Below are positions 43,958-52,322 of a stretch of DNA of 64,000 bases, in pieces (positions within the stretch are counted from its first letter, which is position 1; every line of letters starts with the position of its first letter). Location: contig NZ_JBFOHP010000002.1 of NCBI RefSeq assembly GCF_040907265.1, positions 1,054,001 through 1,118,000 of the forward strand, given 5' to 3'. Position numbers and translations under genes: made by a program. The notes below the pieces were generated by a model. That model was not told the origin of the DNA and ran no database searches. It was given only the letters and a program-made list of their open reading frames with translations. The stretch is from Streptomyces sclerotialus (lineage in GTDB: Bacteria > Actinomycetota > Actinomycetes > Streptomycetales > Streptomycetaceae).

Positions 43958-45338
43958 CGCTTCGTTAGGTTCTGGCCTTGGTCAGGGGGCGTCCGCAGGT
44001 GGTGCAGGTTCCGGCCCAGCACCGCAGGAGGTCCTGCAGGGCGTCGAGGACTTGGTAGAGGGTGAGGCCGGTGTGCGGGCTTTTGGGTCAAGACGCCGGA
44101 GGGTGAGGAATGCCTGGGCGGCGGTGACCAGGGTGACGTGGTGGTGCCAGCCACGCCAGGTGCGGCCCTCGAAGTGGTCCAGGCCCAGGCCGTGCTTGAG
44201 CTCGCGGTAGTCGTGCTCGATGCGCCAGCGCATCTTGGCCCACCGCACCAATTCCTTTATCGGGGTGGTGGGAGGCAGGTTGGAGATCCAGTAGCCGGTT
44301 GGTTCCGGGGCGTCCTCGGGCCATTCGACCAGCAGCGTCCGCGCGGGCAGCACCCCGTCCCAGCGGTTGCGGCCGCCGCCTTGCTCTTGGGCGACGCGGC
44401 TGGCCTCCTTGCCCGACGGACGCACCTGAAGCACGGCAAACCTTGAGGTCAGCTCTCCTTTGCTGCCCTGGCGCCAGGCCACCTCGGAGAAGGTGGTGGC
44501 CTCCCCTAACAGGTCGGGCAGGGGCCGGGCTGCGATAGCGCGGCAGGGTCGGCGGCCCCAGCCCGCCATAGGCCGGCCAAGACGGCTCCGCCGCGGCCGG
44601 CCGGGCGACCTCCTTGGGTCGACCGCCACCACATGGGACCAGCCGCGCCGTTCCAGGGCGAGGCGGAAGGAGACACTGCGGCCGTAACCAGCATCAGTCA
44701 CGATCACCGGCACGGCCGGCAGCCAGGTCGCCAACCTGTCCAGCAGGCCCAAGGCCAGCTGTGACTTGGTCACGTGGCCGCCCTCGCCGGGCACCCCCGC
44801 CGACCGGCGGCGCCGGGCATCCTCCACCCACTCCTGGGGCAGGAACAGCTCCCACTCCAGCGGGCAGGAGGCGCTGTCGGTGGCCGCGTGCACGCTGACG
44901 GCGACCTGGCAGTTGGCCCGCTTTCCCAAGGCCCCGCAGTACGGCCGGGCCGCCCCCACCGAGGCCGTGCCGCACTTGGGAAAAGACACATCATCGATCA
45001 CCCACACCTCGGGCCGTACCACCTCGCACAATCGCTCGGCGATCCGCCGCCGCACCGGTGTCCACTCCCACGGCGACTGGTTCACGAACTGCTGCAGAGC
45101 CTGCATGTTCCCATCCGGCAACCGCTCGGCCATCGGCTGGATCGACCTACGCCGGCCGTCGAGCATCAAGCCCCGCAGATAGCACTCACCCCACCGCCGC
45201 TGATCCCGCCGCGGCAGCGAACCGAACACCTCGGCAACGAATCCGGACAACTCACCCCGGAGCCGTTCCACCTCCCCGAGCCTCATACCGCCACCATGCC
45301 GCTAAGCAGGCAAGATCGGCACAGCTAACGAAGCACTG
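43958..45338 (-). mobile_element. Intact IS701-family insertion sequence
   Basis: About 1381 bp. Ends share GCTTCGTTAG (43959-43968) and CTAACGAAGC (45325-45334). CTAG stands directly outside both ends (43954-43957 and 45339-45342), matching the 4-bp YTAR target duplication known for the IS701 family. The transposase gene fills most of the element. To the right lies an ankyrin-protein remnant, to the left an IS5 remnant. The clean ends and intact gene suggest a recent insertion. Confidence 0.82.
43982..45286 (-). CDS. IS701-family DDE transposase
   Basis: 434 residues, intact, ATG at 45286. VWVIDDVSFPKCGTASVG holds the first catalytic Asp and VIVTDAGYGRSVSFRLAL the second. RWRIEHDYRELKHGLGLDHFEGRTWRGWHHHVTL, with the YREL/K motif near its third acid, is typical of the IS4-superfamily IS701 group. 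Cleavage would give 4-nt YTAR duplications, which are seen. Length matches the family. Confidence 0.93.
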   Translation of the reverse strand: MRLGEVERLRGELSGFVAEVFGSLPRRDQRRWGECYLRGLMLDGRRRSIQPMAERLPDGNMQALQQFVNQSPWEWTPVRRRIAERLCEVVRPEVWVIDDVSFPKCGTASVGAARPYCGALGKRANCQVAVSVHAATDSASCPLEWELFLPQEWVEDARRRRSAGVPGEGGHVTKSQLALGLLDRLATWLPAVPVIVTDAGYGRSVSFRLALERRGWSHVVAVDPRRSPGRPRRSRLGRPMAGWGRRPCRAIAARPLPDLLGEATTFSEVAWRQGSKGELTSRFAVLQVRPSGKEASRVAQEQGGGRNRWDGVLPARTLLVEWPEDAPEPTGYWISNLPPTTPIKELVRWAKMRWRIEHDYRELKHGLGLDHFEGRTWRGWHHHVTLVTAAQAFLTLRRLDPKARTPASPSTKSSTPCRTSCGAGPEPAPPADAP

Positions 45339-45369
45339 CTAGTAGTGCCCCATAGGTTCTGATCCCGGC

Positions 45370-45999
45370 GGCTGGGGCTTCCCCGGACCGGCTCGCGGAC
45401 GCGGCCCGGAACGCAGACTGGAACGGCCTGTTCGAGGAGTTGGGCAGGCATCCGGAGCGGGTCAACCTGCCCCGCCCCGGGAACCGCAGCGGCTTCGCCC
45501 CGTTGCATCAGGCAGCCTGGCACGGCGCGGACTTCGCGATCGTCTCCCGACTGGTCGCGCACGGCGCCTGGCGCACGCAACGCACCCGGGACGGACGGCG
45601 CGCCGTGGACATCGCGCGGGAGCAGGGGCACACGCATCTGCTGGAGCTCCTGGAGCCGGTCCTGGTGCGACACCCTCTCCTCCGGAGGCGCTGGAGCACC
45701 ACTTCCATGCGCTGCTACGTGAGCGCACCGGCCGCTGCTTCGAAGAGATCGAACACTTGCTGCCGCCGCTGGCTCCCCTGACGGAAGGGCCGGCCGTGGA
45801 GATCTTCTTCCAGGTGGTCGGCATGATGGGCGGCTTCACGTACCGGCTCGAAGAGGACTACGTGCATGTGCGCGCCCACTCGCGGATGGACGGCGACGAC
45901 GGGGAGTACTACCGCGTGACGCCCGAGGGCTGGTCCAGGATCGAACGCACCCGTGTGCCGCCTCCGCCGTCGCGCGCCGCGCAGCGTCCCGAGTCCTGA
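45370..45999 (+). pseudogene. Ankyrin-repeat protein, 5' end doubtful and frameshifted
   Basis: LADAARNADWNGLFEELGRHPERVN, then APLHQAAWHGADFAIVSRLVAHGAW and RRAVDIAREQGHTHLLELLEP are ankyrin-like helices. Near 45675 the frame changes and the text goes on PPEALEHHFHALLRERTGRCFEEIEHLLPPLAPLTEG, then GMMGGFTYRLEEDYVHVRA, a common C-terminal module of these Streptomyces proteins. No proper start was found; the IS701 insertion ends 30 bp upstream and may have removed it. Confidence 0.7.
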
Positions 46000-46104
46000 C
46001 CCGCGAACGAGCCACCGCACGGAGCGCACGCAACCAGTGCCCTAAAACTGCGAAGGCCGGGCGCCGCCGAGCCCCAGTGGCACTTGGCGCAACACCGGCC
46101 AGCC

Positions 46105-47277
46105 CTACTCCTGTTCGTGCATACGGCCGCCGGCGACGACAGCCCGGACCCGCTGCAGTGCTTCGAGGTCCTGGAGCGGGTCACCGTCAACGAGGAGGAG
46201 GTCAGCGCGGAGGCCGGGGGCGACTCGTCCTGTCACCGCACCGAGTCCGAGCGTCTCGGCAGCCCGGCGGGTCGCCATGTCGAGGATGGCGTTGTTCGGG
46301 ATGCCGAGGTGGGCGTAGAAGGTCAGCGCGCCGGGCAGGCCGTCGAAGCCGGTGCGCTGGACCCCGGCGTCCGTGCCCACAATCATGTTGGCTCCGGCGT
46401 CGGCCATCTGCCGGATCTGGTCGAACATGAGGTTCGCGCGCTCCTCGCCGAAGACCTTCGGCAGCATGCGCCAGTGCGGGCTCACGGTCGTGCTGACCGT
46501 GATGTTCCCGTCGATGATGCGCTGGAGGACGTCGCGACGGAGGTCGAATCCGTCCTCGGTCATCCACGTGCAGTGTTCGAGGGTATCGACGCCGGCGTCG
46601 ACGGCTTCGGTGATCGCTTCCGTTCCGTGCGCATGCGCGGCGACGGGCAGCCCGGCGGCATGAGCCTCCTCGACCAGGGCCTGCAGCTCTTCGCGAGAGA
46701 ACTGGCTCTGCCAGCTGCGCGGGCCGTCCTTGGTGAGCCCTCCCCCGCTCGTCATGACCTTGATGACGGCGGCACCGGCTTCGGCGTTGCGCCGGACCAG
46801 GTCACGGACCTGCGTCTCACCGGTGACCTCTCCGCCAAGGAAGTGGCAGTGTCCGCCGGGCGGCGTCGCCGGGGTGCCGGCCGCGAGGATGCGCGAGCCA
46901 GACAGCCGGCCGGCCTCGACCTCTTCAGCGACCCGGAAGGCCAGACCGTTGCGGTCCCCCAGGTCACGCGCCGTCGTCACGCCACTGCGCAGCAGCTGCT
47001 CAGCCCGATGCCGCATCTGGTCGAGCAGTACCTCGTCGCTGTTCTGCAGTGCGGCAACGGGGTCCGGGCTCCCGTCGAAGATGAGATGCACGTGGGCGTC
47101 GATGAGGCCAGGCATGACCGTGCCGGTGAACTCGACACGCCGGACGTCAGGTCCTGCTTGCCGGCTGATCTCTTCTCTGGGGCCTACCGCGATGATCTCG
47201 TCGCCGTCGGTGAGGACTGCGCCGTCCTCCAGGTACGTGCCGGTGCTCACCAGGATTCGGTCAGCGGTGATCAGCAT
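46105..47277 (-). CDS. Metal-dependent amidohydrolase
   Basis: 390 residues. Metal ligands of the imidazolonepropionase/prolidase-like group can be seen: GLIDAHVHL (near residue 62), a candidate carbamylated lysine in AAVIKVMTSGG (near 172), HAHG (near 215), LEHCTW (near 235) and GTDAGVQ (near 300). N- and C-terminal beta strands make the composite sandwich (TADRILVSTG; ADLLLVDGDPL). Substrate not predictable. It overlaps the upstream membrane-protein gene by 17 bp, so it belongs to the ImmA-MAB_1171c operon. Confidence 0.92.
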   Translation of the reverse strand: MLITADRILVSTGTYLEDGAVLTDGDEIIAVGPREEISRQAGPDVRRVEFTGTVMPGLIDAHVHLIFDGSPDPVAALQNSDEVLLDQMRHRAEQLLRSGVTTARDLGDRNGLAFRVAEEVEAGRLSGSRILAAGTPATPPGGHCHFLGGEVTGETQVRDLVRRNAEAGAAVIKVMTSGGGLTKDGPRSWQSQFSREELQALVEEAHAAGLPVAAHAHGTEAITEAVDAGVDTLEHCTWMTEDGFDLRRDVLQRIIDGNITVSTTVSPHWRMLPKVFGEERANLMFDQIRQMADAGANMIVGTDAGVQRTGFDGLPGALTFYAHLGIPNNAILDMATRRAAETLGLGAVTGRVAPGLRADLLLVDGDPLQDLEALQRVRAVVAGGRMHEQE

Positions 47278-48421
47278 CGACTGGTTCTCCTCGGTTGGTC
47301 GGCTGGTGGCTGGATGAGCTGAGGGCCTCGGAGATGGCGATCAGCTGACGGACATCGGATTCCTGATCTCCTCCATCAGAGATGGCCAGCGGCATGGCGC
47401 GCCGTGGCGCTGGGGCTCCCTGCTCAACGCGTTGCACGGCTCGCCGGAGCCTGTCGGCCAGCTCTTCGGGAGTGAGGTCGAGGAGTCCATCTTCGTCCTC
47501 TCCCCCAGCCAGGTAAGGACTGACGTCAACGAGTCCGTCTCGGCACTCCACCATGCGGCGGTAGTACCGCCGGTGTACGCCTCGCACACGGCGTGCCTCG
47601 CGAGGGTCATTGGAGCAGGGCATCAGGACGTTGTCGGGATACGCCTCGGCCAGCAGTTGCCACAACGGCGCCAAGCGGCGGTGGTCTCGACGGTGCCGGA
47701 ACCACAAACGCGCAGAGGTAATCCGCGTGCGGACGGCGGGATAGGTGATACCGACGACGAACAGCACAATCGCTACAGCGAGGAAGAACGCGACGGCGGC
47801 CGTCACCTGCTGTGGCACAATTCCCCCGCGCCAGCGAATGAGGATCATGACGCCTCTGACCAGGCAGGCGACGGCCATCGCGCTCAGTCCAACAGCAGCC
47901 ATCCACAGACCCGTGGAATGTGGTCGGCTCGACTGGCGAGCACAGCGCCGGGTCCATCTCCCCGCGACCGCCAGGGCATACATGAGATACGCACCTGCCA
48001 GGCCGTAGAAGAACGCGACCTGGGGGATGGTCATGTCCGCGGTGCTGTACGAGCCGGCGAAGACGTCGTGCGGGACGGTCGCTGCGTCGGCGATCAAAAG
48101 CGCTGCGACCATCACCACCACGGCCGCTTCCCTGCGTGCCCGGCGTCCGCCGGCCTGTTCGTCTGCCGAGTACAGGTAGAAACACATAAGGAAGTACACC
48201 GTGCCCAGCAGCAGCACGTTCTGCGCGATCTTCCCTGCTCCATGGTCAGCACTCATCGATGCTTCAGAAGCAACGTTGGGCAAGGCGAACGGGTAGGAGG
48301 CCACTGCGGTCACGAGGCACAGCGTCACCGAGCGAAGGGGCGCATCCTTCGGGTGCCGCGCAAGCTGGTAGAGCTTCCAGACGACGGCCGCGGCCGGGAC
48401 GAGAAGCAGCAGATGAAACAC
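47261..48421 (-). CDS. MAB_1171c-family membrane protein (putative transporter)
   Basis: 386 residues, GTG 48421 three bases after the protease stop. Seven hydrophobic segments in residues ~1-225 (from FHLLLLVPAAAVVWKLYQL to VTAAVAFFLAVAIVLFVVGITYP), then a cytoplasmic tail with RHRRDHRRLAPLWQLLAEAYP, a family mark. The tail includes YYRRMVECRDGLVDVSPYL. These proteins occur downstream of XRE/ImmA-type genes in Streptomyces. The transporter role is only a family label. Confidence 0.85.
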   Translation of the reverse strand: MFHLLLLVPAAAVVWKLYQLARHPKDAPLRSVTLCLVTAVASYPFALPNVASEASMSADHGAGKIAQNVLLLGTVYFLMCFYLYSADEQAGGRRARREAAVVVMVAALLIADAATVPHDVFAGSYSTADMTIPQVAFFYGLAGAYLMYALAVAGRWTRRCARQSSRPHSTGLWMAAVGLSAMAVACLVRGVMILIRWRGGIVPQQVTAAVAFFLAVAIVLFVVGITYPAVRTRITSARLWFRHRRDHRRLAPLWQLLAEAYPDNVLMPCSNDPREARRVRGVHRRYYRRMVECRDGLVDVSPYLAGGEDEDGLLDLTPEELADRLRRAVQRVEQGAPAPRRAMPLAISDGGDQESDVRQLIAISEALSSSSHQPTNRGEPVDADHR

Positions 48422-48424
48422 GGG

Positions 48425-49048
48425 CTACCGCCAGCCGCGCTGGTCGCCGACGACCGACTGCACCCTGCGCAGGGAAGGGTCCTCCGCCAACGGGGTGGCG
48501 CCTTCCACAGAGGACCACTCCAGCAGGGACGTCGCTGCCGCTTCAACGACGCACTCTTCCTCCGACTCGTACGAGCAGCGCTGGGTCACCCGGCGGATCA
48601 TCTCGTTCTCGAACACCGGGATCAGATCTGCCCAGGTCTCGACAGCGTCCTCGGATTCTTCATCGCCGGCGTCGTCAGCCACGAGGATGTGCCCCAGCTC
48701 GTGGAGGATGATGTGGTCTTGGTGCAGCCGTGTCGTCTCGGCCTGGTAGATGATCACGTCACGTCGGGACGTTTCGACCAACAGGCCCGAGGGGCCGAGT
48801 GTCGTGAGCCGCCTCGCTTCCAGCTCAATCGGACGTCCCCGTCTGTCCCCGAGCGCCTGGCACAGACGGGCCATGTCGAGCGGCGGGTGGATGCCAAGGT
48901 CACGGAGCTCTCGGCGCATCCGGTTGAGAAGCTCTGCCTCAGCGGTCGGCGGTACCTGCAGCCGGCGGCTCCTCCACCAGCGCGACGCCGCACCCCGAAG
49001 ATGGGCCACGCTGCCAGCGAGAGCGCGACCACTCGTACCCGATCGCAT
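48425..49048 (-). CDS. ImmA/IrrE-type metallopeptidase-like protein
   Basis: 207 residues; ATG 49048 with GGAAGGGA ~6 nt upstream. DHIILHELGHILVAD contains the zinc-binding HExxH (HELGH). Ahead of it MRRELRDLGIHPPLDMARLCQALGDRRGRPIEL is the usual start of these proteins. ImmA/IrrE proteases cleave cognate repressors. No XRE gene is next to it here; the nearest is 52323-53579. It is the first gene of a three-gene operon with the membrane protein and the amidohydrolase. Confidence 0.88.
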   Translation of the reverse strand: MRSGTSGRALAGSVAHLRGAASRWWRSRRLQVPPTAEAELLNRMRRELRDLGIHPPLDMARLCQALGDRRGRPIELEARRLTTLGPSGLLVETSRRDVIIYQAETTRLHQDHIILHELGHILVADDAGDEESEDAVETWADLIPVFENEMIRRVTQRCSYESEEECVVEAAATSLLEWSSVEGATPLAEDPSLRRVQSVVGDQRGWR

Positions 49049-49613
49049 TCGAGTCCCTTCCGTACCGGCCGAGCAGCTCCACTCGGGAGCCAGGCGAGCC
49101 ATCCCCGTCCAACTTGCCACCGCGCATGCACGACAGACGCGGTCGTCGGGGGTACGTCGGGACGCACCGCTCTATAGCGGCTTGAACGGGGTCACGGACT
49201 CCGCCCAAACCCCCAGAAGGCGCCTCATGATCACTACCGCGAACAAGCAATAACGCCCCACTGGACAATCCAGCGGGGCGTCGGGCGCCACATGCGGACG
49301 ATACGTGATCCGTGCACGAGACCGAGGCTTGATATCGATGCCTCAGCCCACATCCCGACGCACACCCCACTCACACAAAAAGCATGAACAGGACACTTGA
49401 TCGTTGACCTACATCCATGCGCTGGCATTTCCGATGCCCACCATGCCCATTTCAGCCGCAGCCCTCGCTTGAGGATTGTTACCGATTCGAGATATTTGAG
49501 CATTAGCGCTGACCGCCGGGCACCCAGACGCCCCATATGCGCCCCGAAAGGTGATCTGTGTATGTGGCCACTCTCGGCCGGATCGAACCAAGGCAGGAGT
49601 TACCGTTTCAGCC
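49049..49613. other. 565-bp gene-free stretch with a terminator
   Basis: No supported gene. It holds the promoters of the flanking divergent genes and a hairpin at 49254-49280. Confidence 0.4.
49254..49280. terminator. GC hairpin
   Basis: CGCCCC-A-CTGGA (49254-49265) pairs with TCCAG-C-GGGGCG (49269-49280), 11 bp with one internal A/C mismatch and a 3-nt loop. No long T run follows on either strand. It may end an unseen small transcript or the upstream leader. Confidence 0.5.
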
Positions 49614-50027
49614 ATGTCTAAGGTGCTTCACGACCAAGGCGATGACTACCTCAGGTTCTGGGACGAATACCATCTGTGCACGCTAACGACGATCAGGCCG
49701 GACGGACGGCCACACGTTGTGCCAGTTGGCGTCACCGTCGACGCCGATGCGGGAGTCGCACGGGTTATCACTCGCAAAGGAAGTAAGAAGGTCGCCAACA
49801 TCCAGGCTGCGCAGCCCAGCGGGGCGCGCGTGGCCCTCTGCCAGGTAGACGGGGGCCGCTGGGCGACTCTGGAGGGAACAGCGGAAGTCCTCACCGACCC
49901 CGACGCCGTGGACGATGCCGTTCAGCGATACGGCGCGCGGTACGGGCGCACGCCGGCCCCGGATCCGGAGCGCGTCGTGATCAGCGTCACGATCGAGCGT
50001 GTGATGGGCCGAGCGACGTTGCCCTAG
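49614..50027 (+). CDS. PPOX-class split-barrel protein (pyridoxamine oxidase-like, possibly F420-dependent)
   Basis: 137 residues. YLRFWDEYHLCTLTTIRPDGRPHVVPVGVTVDADAGVARVITRKGSKKVANI is the first strand set of the FMN/F420-binding split barrel; RWATLEGTAEVLTDPDAVDDAVQRYGARYG follows. These TIGR03618-like small proteins in actinobacteria often use coenzyme F420. Cofactor and substrate cannot be told. ATG 49614 is the start that fits the family; CAGGAG is ~15 nt upstream. Confidence 0.85.
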   Translation: MSKVLHDQGDDYLRFWDEYHLCTLTTIRPDGRPHVVPVGVTVDADAGVARVITRKGSKKVANIQAAQPSGARVALCQVDGGRWATLEGTAEVLTDPDAVDDAVQRYGARYGRTPAPDPERVVISVTIERVMGRATLP

Positions 50028-50789
50028 CTAGGCGGCGATCCGGGGATCACCCGCCTCAGAGGCCATCGGCATAGACCCGGTCTCCGAGAAGAAGCTGTGC
50101 GAGAACTTCAAGACGGGAGCCGGGCGGCCCCTGGGCGCGAGCCCGGCCGAGCTGCGCGAACTGGGCTTTCGAGTGGTCCTTTGTCGGTGGGCCGGCGGTC
50201 ACCGCTCGCGAGCGTGAGGCGGGAGTTGAGCGGTGGTGGCGGGGACGGCGAGCGAGGCAGTATGTGCGGGTTCGTTGTCCGGTCTTTTGGTGCCGGGGCG
50301 ACTTGCACCGAAGGTACCCCCGATACCTTCACCGGTCTTGAGTGCACTTCTGATGTCGGTATTCAGTGGCCTTCAGCCAGGAAGCAGTGCCATGCCGCCA
50401 GCGGGCGCTCCTCCGGTAGGGTCCCGACGTCTCATCCCGGAGGCTGGGTGTTAGCCAGGAACCGAGAAATAATTGACCAGCGAGTGGGTCATTGCTCTGC
50501 CTTTCGAAGGGGACTGCTCGACCTGGTAGGAGACTTCCCTGCCTAGCGCAGTCGCCTGACGTGCAGCCAAGCGCGCCCTTCGAAAACCACACTCGGCCCC
50601 TGCGCAGCGTCATGGGCGTCTCGGAGGCCACATTCGGGTTTCCCATTCACCTGACCCGACTCTCCGGCGACGTGGAGGGGCCAGACAACCCTCACGAAGG
50701 GGCAGCAGCTCGGAGAGATTCTTCTCCAGCTCCTGGTGATCACCGTAGCGAGCTATACGGACGGCGAGTGGACGAGCAGGTCAGGCGCT
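50028..50789. other. 760-bp gene-free stretch
   Basis: No frame here shows consistent codon bias or a known domain. GC content is lower in places (50455-50480). It may contain remnants of a lost gene. Confidence 0.35.
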
Positions 50790-51518
50790 CTACAGGACGT
50801 CCGAAACCGCTGAAACAGCAGCCGCGACCGCGCCAAGCACCGCAACGTAGACACCGACCACTGCGATCTTCTCTGACGGCGTGTAGTGGTTCCAGCCGGA
50901 CGGGATGTCGTTGAGGATCACCAGCCTCGGGCGGTCCCTGTACAACTTCAACGAGTACTTCACGAAGTAGACCACCCCCATGACGCACATAAGAGAGGCG
51001 ATCAGTTTCGCCAGCACGGGCACCGGCGGGAGGTTCGGCGGCGTCTCAGTAAGCGCTGCGAACCCGACAAACGCCAGCCACGGCATGAAGAGCGTCACCT
51101 GCCAGTCAAAGGCACGCCCCGTCTCGTCCTTGCTCTTAGCTCCGCGATTCTTCAGAAAAAGTTCGATGCGGGCTTGCTGGCCGTAAACGAGGATGTCGTC
51201 CGTACCACTCACCCTGACCGTGACCGTCTTGCGCGTAACGCCTATCTGGACCTCGACTCGACCGGCCGGGTCCGCGGCCTTGAACTCAAGGTTGTCCCAT
51301 GGTTCCCGGTCATCGTAGTTCGGTGATGACGTGACCTCGTTGATCAGGTCAGGGAGTAAGCGCGCGGTCCAGCGAGTGTTGTTGTGCACTGTCGCGACAC
51401 TGACGTGCTCCGGCGGGACGTGGCCAGTAGCACGGGTGAACAAGGCGACCAAGTCTGAGCGCCCGAGGCGGCACTCCGTGTATTCACCGTTCAGCTCCGT
51501 GGCAGGTGCGCTAATCAT
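50790..51518 (-). CDS. Membrane protein of unknown family
   Basis: About 242 residues from ATG 51518 (MISAPATELNGEY). The N-terminal ~130 residues are soluble (CRLGRSDLVALFTRATGHVPPEHVSVATVHNNTRW; VRVSGTDDILVYG). Three hydrophobic segments follow: TLFMPWLAFVGFAALTE, LAKLIASLMCVMGVVYFVKYSL and KIAVVGVYVAVLGAVAAAVSAV. A soluble sensing or toxin-like part plus C-terminal membrane helices is a layout also seen in some defence effectors; I cannot say more. Codon bias fits a true gene. Confidence 0.6.
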   Translation of the reverse strand: MISAPATELNGEYTECRLGRSDLVALFTRATGHVPPEHVSVATVHNNTRWTARLLPDLINEVTSSPNYDDREPWDNLEFKAADPAGRVEVQIGVTRKTVTVRVSGTDDILVYGQQARIELFLKNRGAKSKDETGRAFDWQVTLFMPWLAFVGFAALTETPPNLPPVPVLAKLIASLMCVMGVVYFVKYSLKLYRDRPRLVILNDIPSGWNHYTPSEKIAVVGVYVAVLGAVAAAVSAVSDVL

Positions 51519-51942
51519 GAACGGCAGTATGGGGTGCGCACGTTGGCCAATCAAAACCGAAACAGATGGATCAACCTTGTGCCGCGGGCCAGTCAAGTGC
51601 ACGTTCTTCGTGTCTGATCCGGGGTGCAAAGGAGTCCAAGGCAGCCCAGCTATCCTCACCGGGACTGGTCCAGTCACTCTCGCAAGGGATGGGCCGAAGA
51701 AGCCTGCAGGTGGCGTGTCAGCGCCCCGTACCGGGCATCATCGGTACCGCCCTGAGCAGGTGTGCCTGAAAGCGGCCCGCAGCATTGCGTCGCGCGCCTT
51801 GGCATGGGTGTCGTGGACGAACCAATCCTTCTCCGTACGGCGCTGCCCGACGAGACCCACTCGGCTTCCCACACGAGGTTGCACCGGGTGCTTCCCATGT
51901 CCCGGAGGCTCGCGCCGCGGCCCCGGGACACGAGACCTGTGC
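51519..51942. other. 420-bp gene-free stretch
   Basis: Nothing recognisable on either strand. Upstream region of the membrane-protein gene at 50790 and downstream of the gene at 51943. Confidence 0.35.
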
Positions 51943-52308
51943 CTAGTTCAGGCTCTTCTCAATGGCCTCGAAGATGTCCGAGTCGGTCTCCTGCTGCCAT
52001 TGCGGCAGGTCGGGCCAGTCCGCGACATAGCCGGGCTTGGGGTCTTCGAAGTGCTTGTACATCTGGGCAGTCCAGCACGTCGCCACGAAGCGCCCCTTCT
52101 GCTCGCGCGACAGCCGCGAAGCGTGGCCGCCGCTCAGATCGAGGAACTGGCGCACCTGCTCGTACACGGCACCAGCCGCTGCACGCTCCCAGTCAGGGGT
52201 GTCCTCCCAAGGCGTCACATAGCCGGCCTTCGGTTCGCCGGGGAAGTGCTGGTGAACGCCTGCGATCCACGCTTCACGGAACAGTCGCGCGCCCTCGGTC
52301 TGCGACAT
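51943..52308 (-). CDS. Conserved protein with two similar halves
   Basis: 121 residues; ATG 52308 with AGAGGGG upstream. The halves align: HFPGEPKAGYVTPWEDTPDWERAAAGAVYEQV and HFEDPKPGYVADWPDLPQWQQETDSDIFEAI, each with PK-x-x-Y-V, W, and a hydrophobic helix. The link LSREQKGRFVATCWTAQMYKH is conserved in Streptomyces relatives. The gene stops next to no partner but starts 14 nt after the XRE-TPR stop, so they are co-transcribed. Role unknown; an effector of that regulator is a reasonable guess. Confidence 0.75.
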   Translation of the reverse strand: MSQTEGARLFREAWIAGVHQHFPGEPKAGYVTPWEDTPDWERAAAGAVYEQVRQFLDLSGGHASRLSREQKGRFVATCWTAQMYKHFEDPKPGYVADWPDLPQWQQETDSDIFEAIEKSLN

Positions 52309-52322
52309 GCTGGCCCCTCTCG

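Noticed and set aside
47432..49177. 581-residue + strand frame
   Set aside because: Antisense to the membrane protein and protease genes; no domain.
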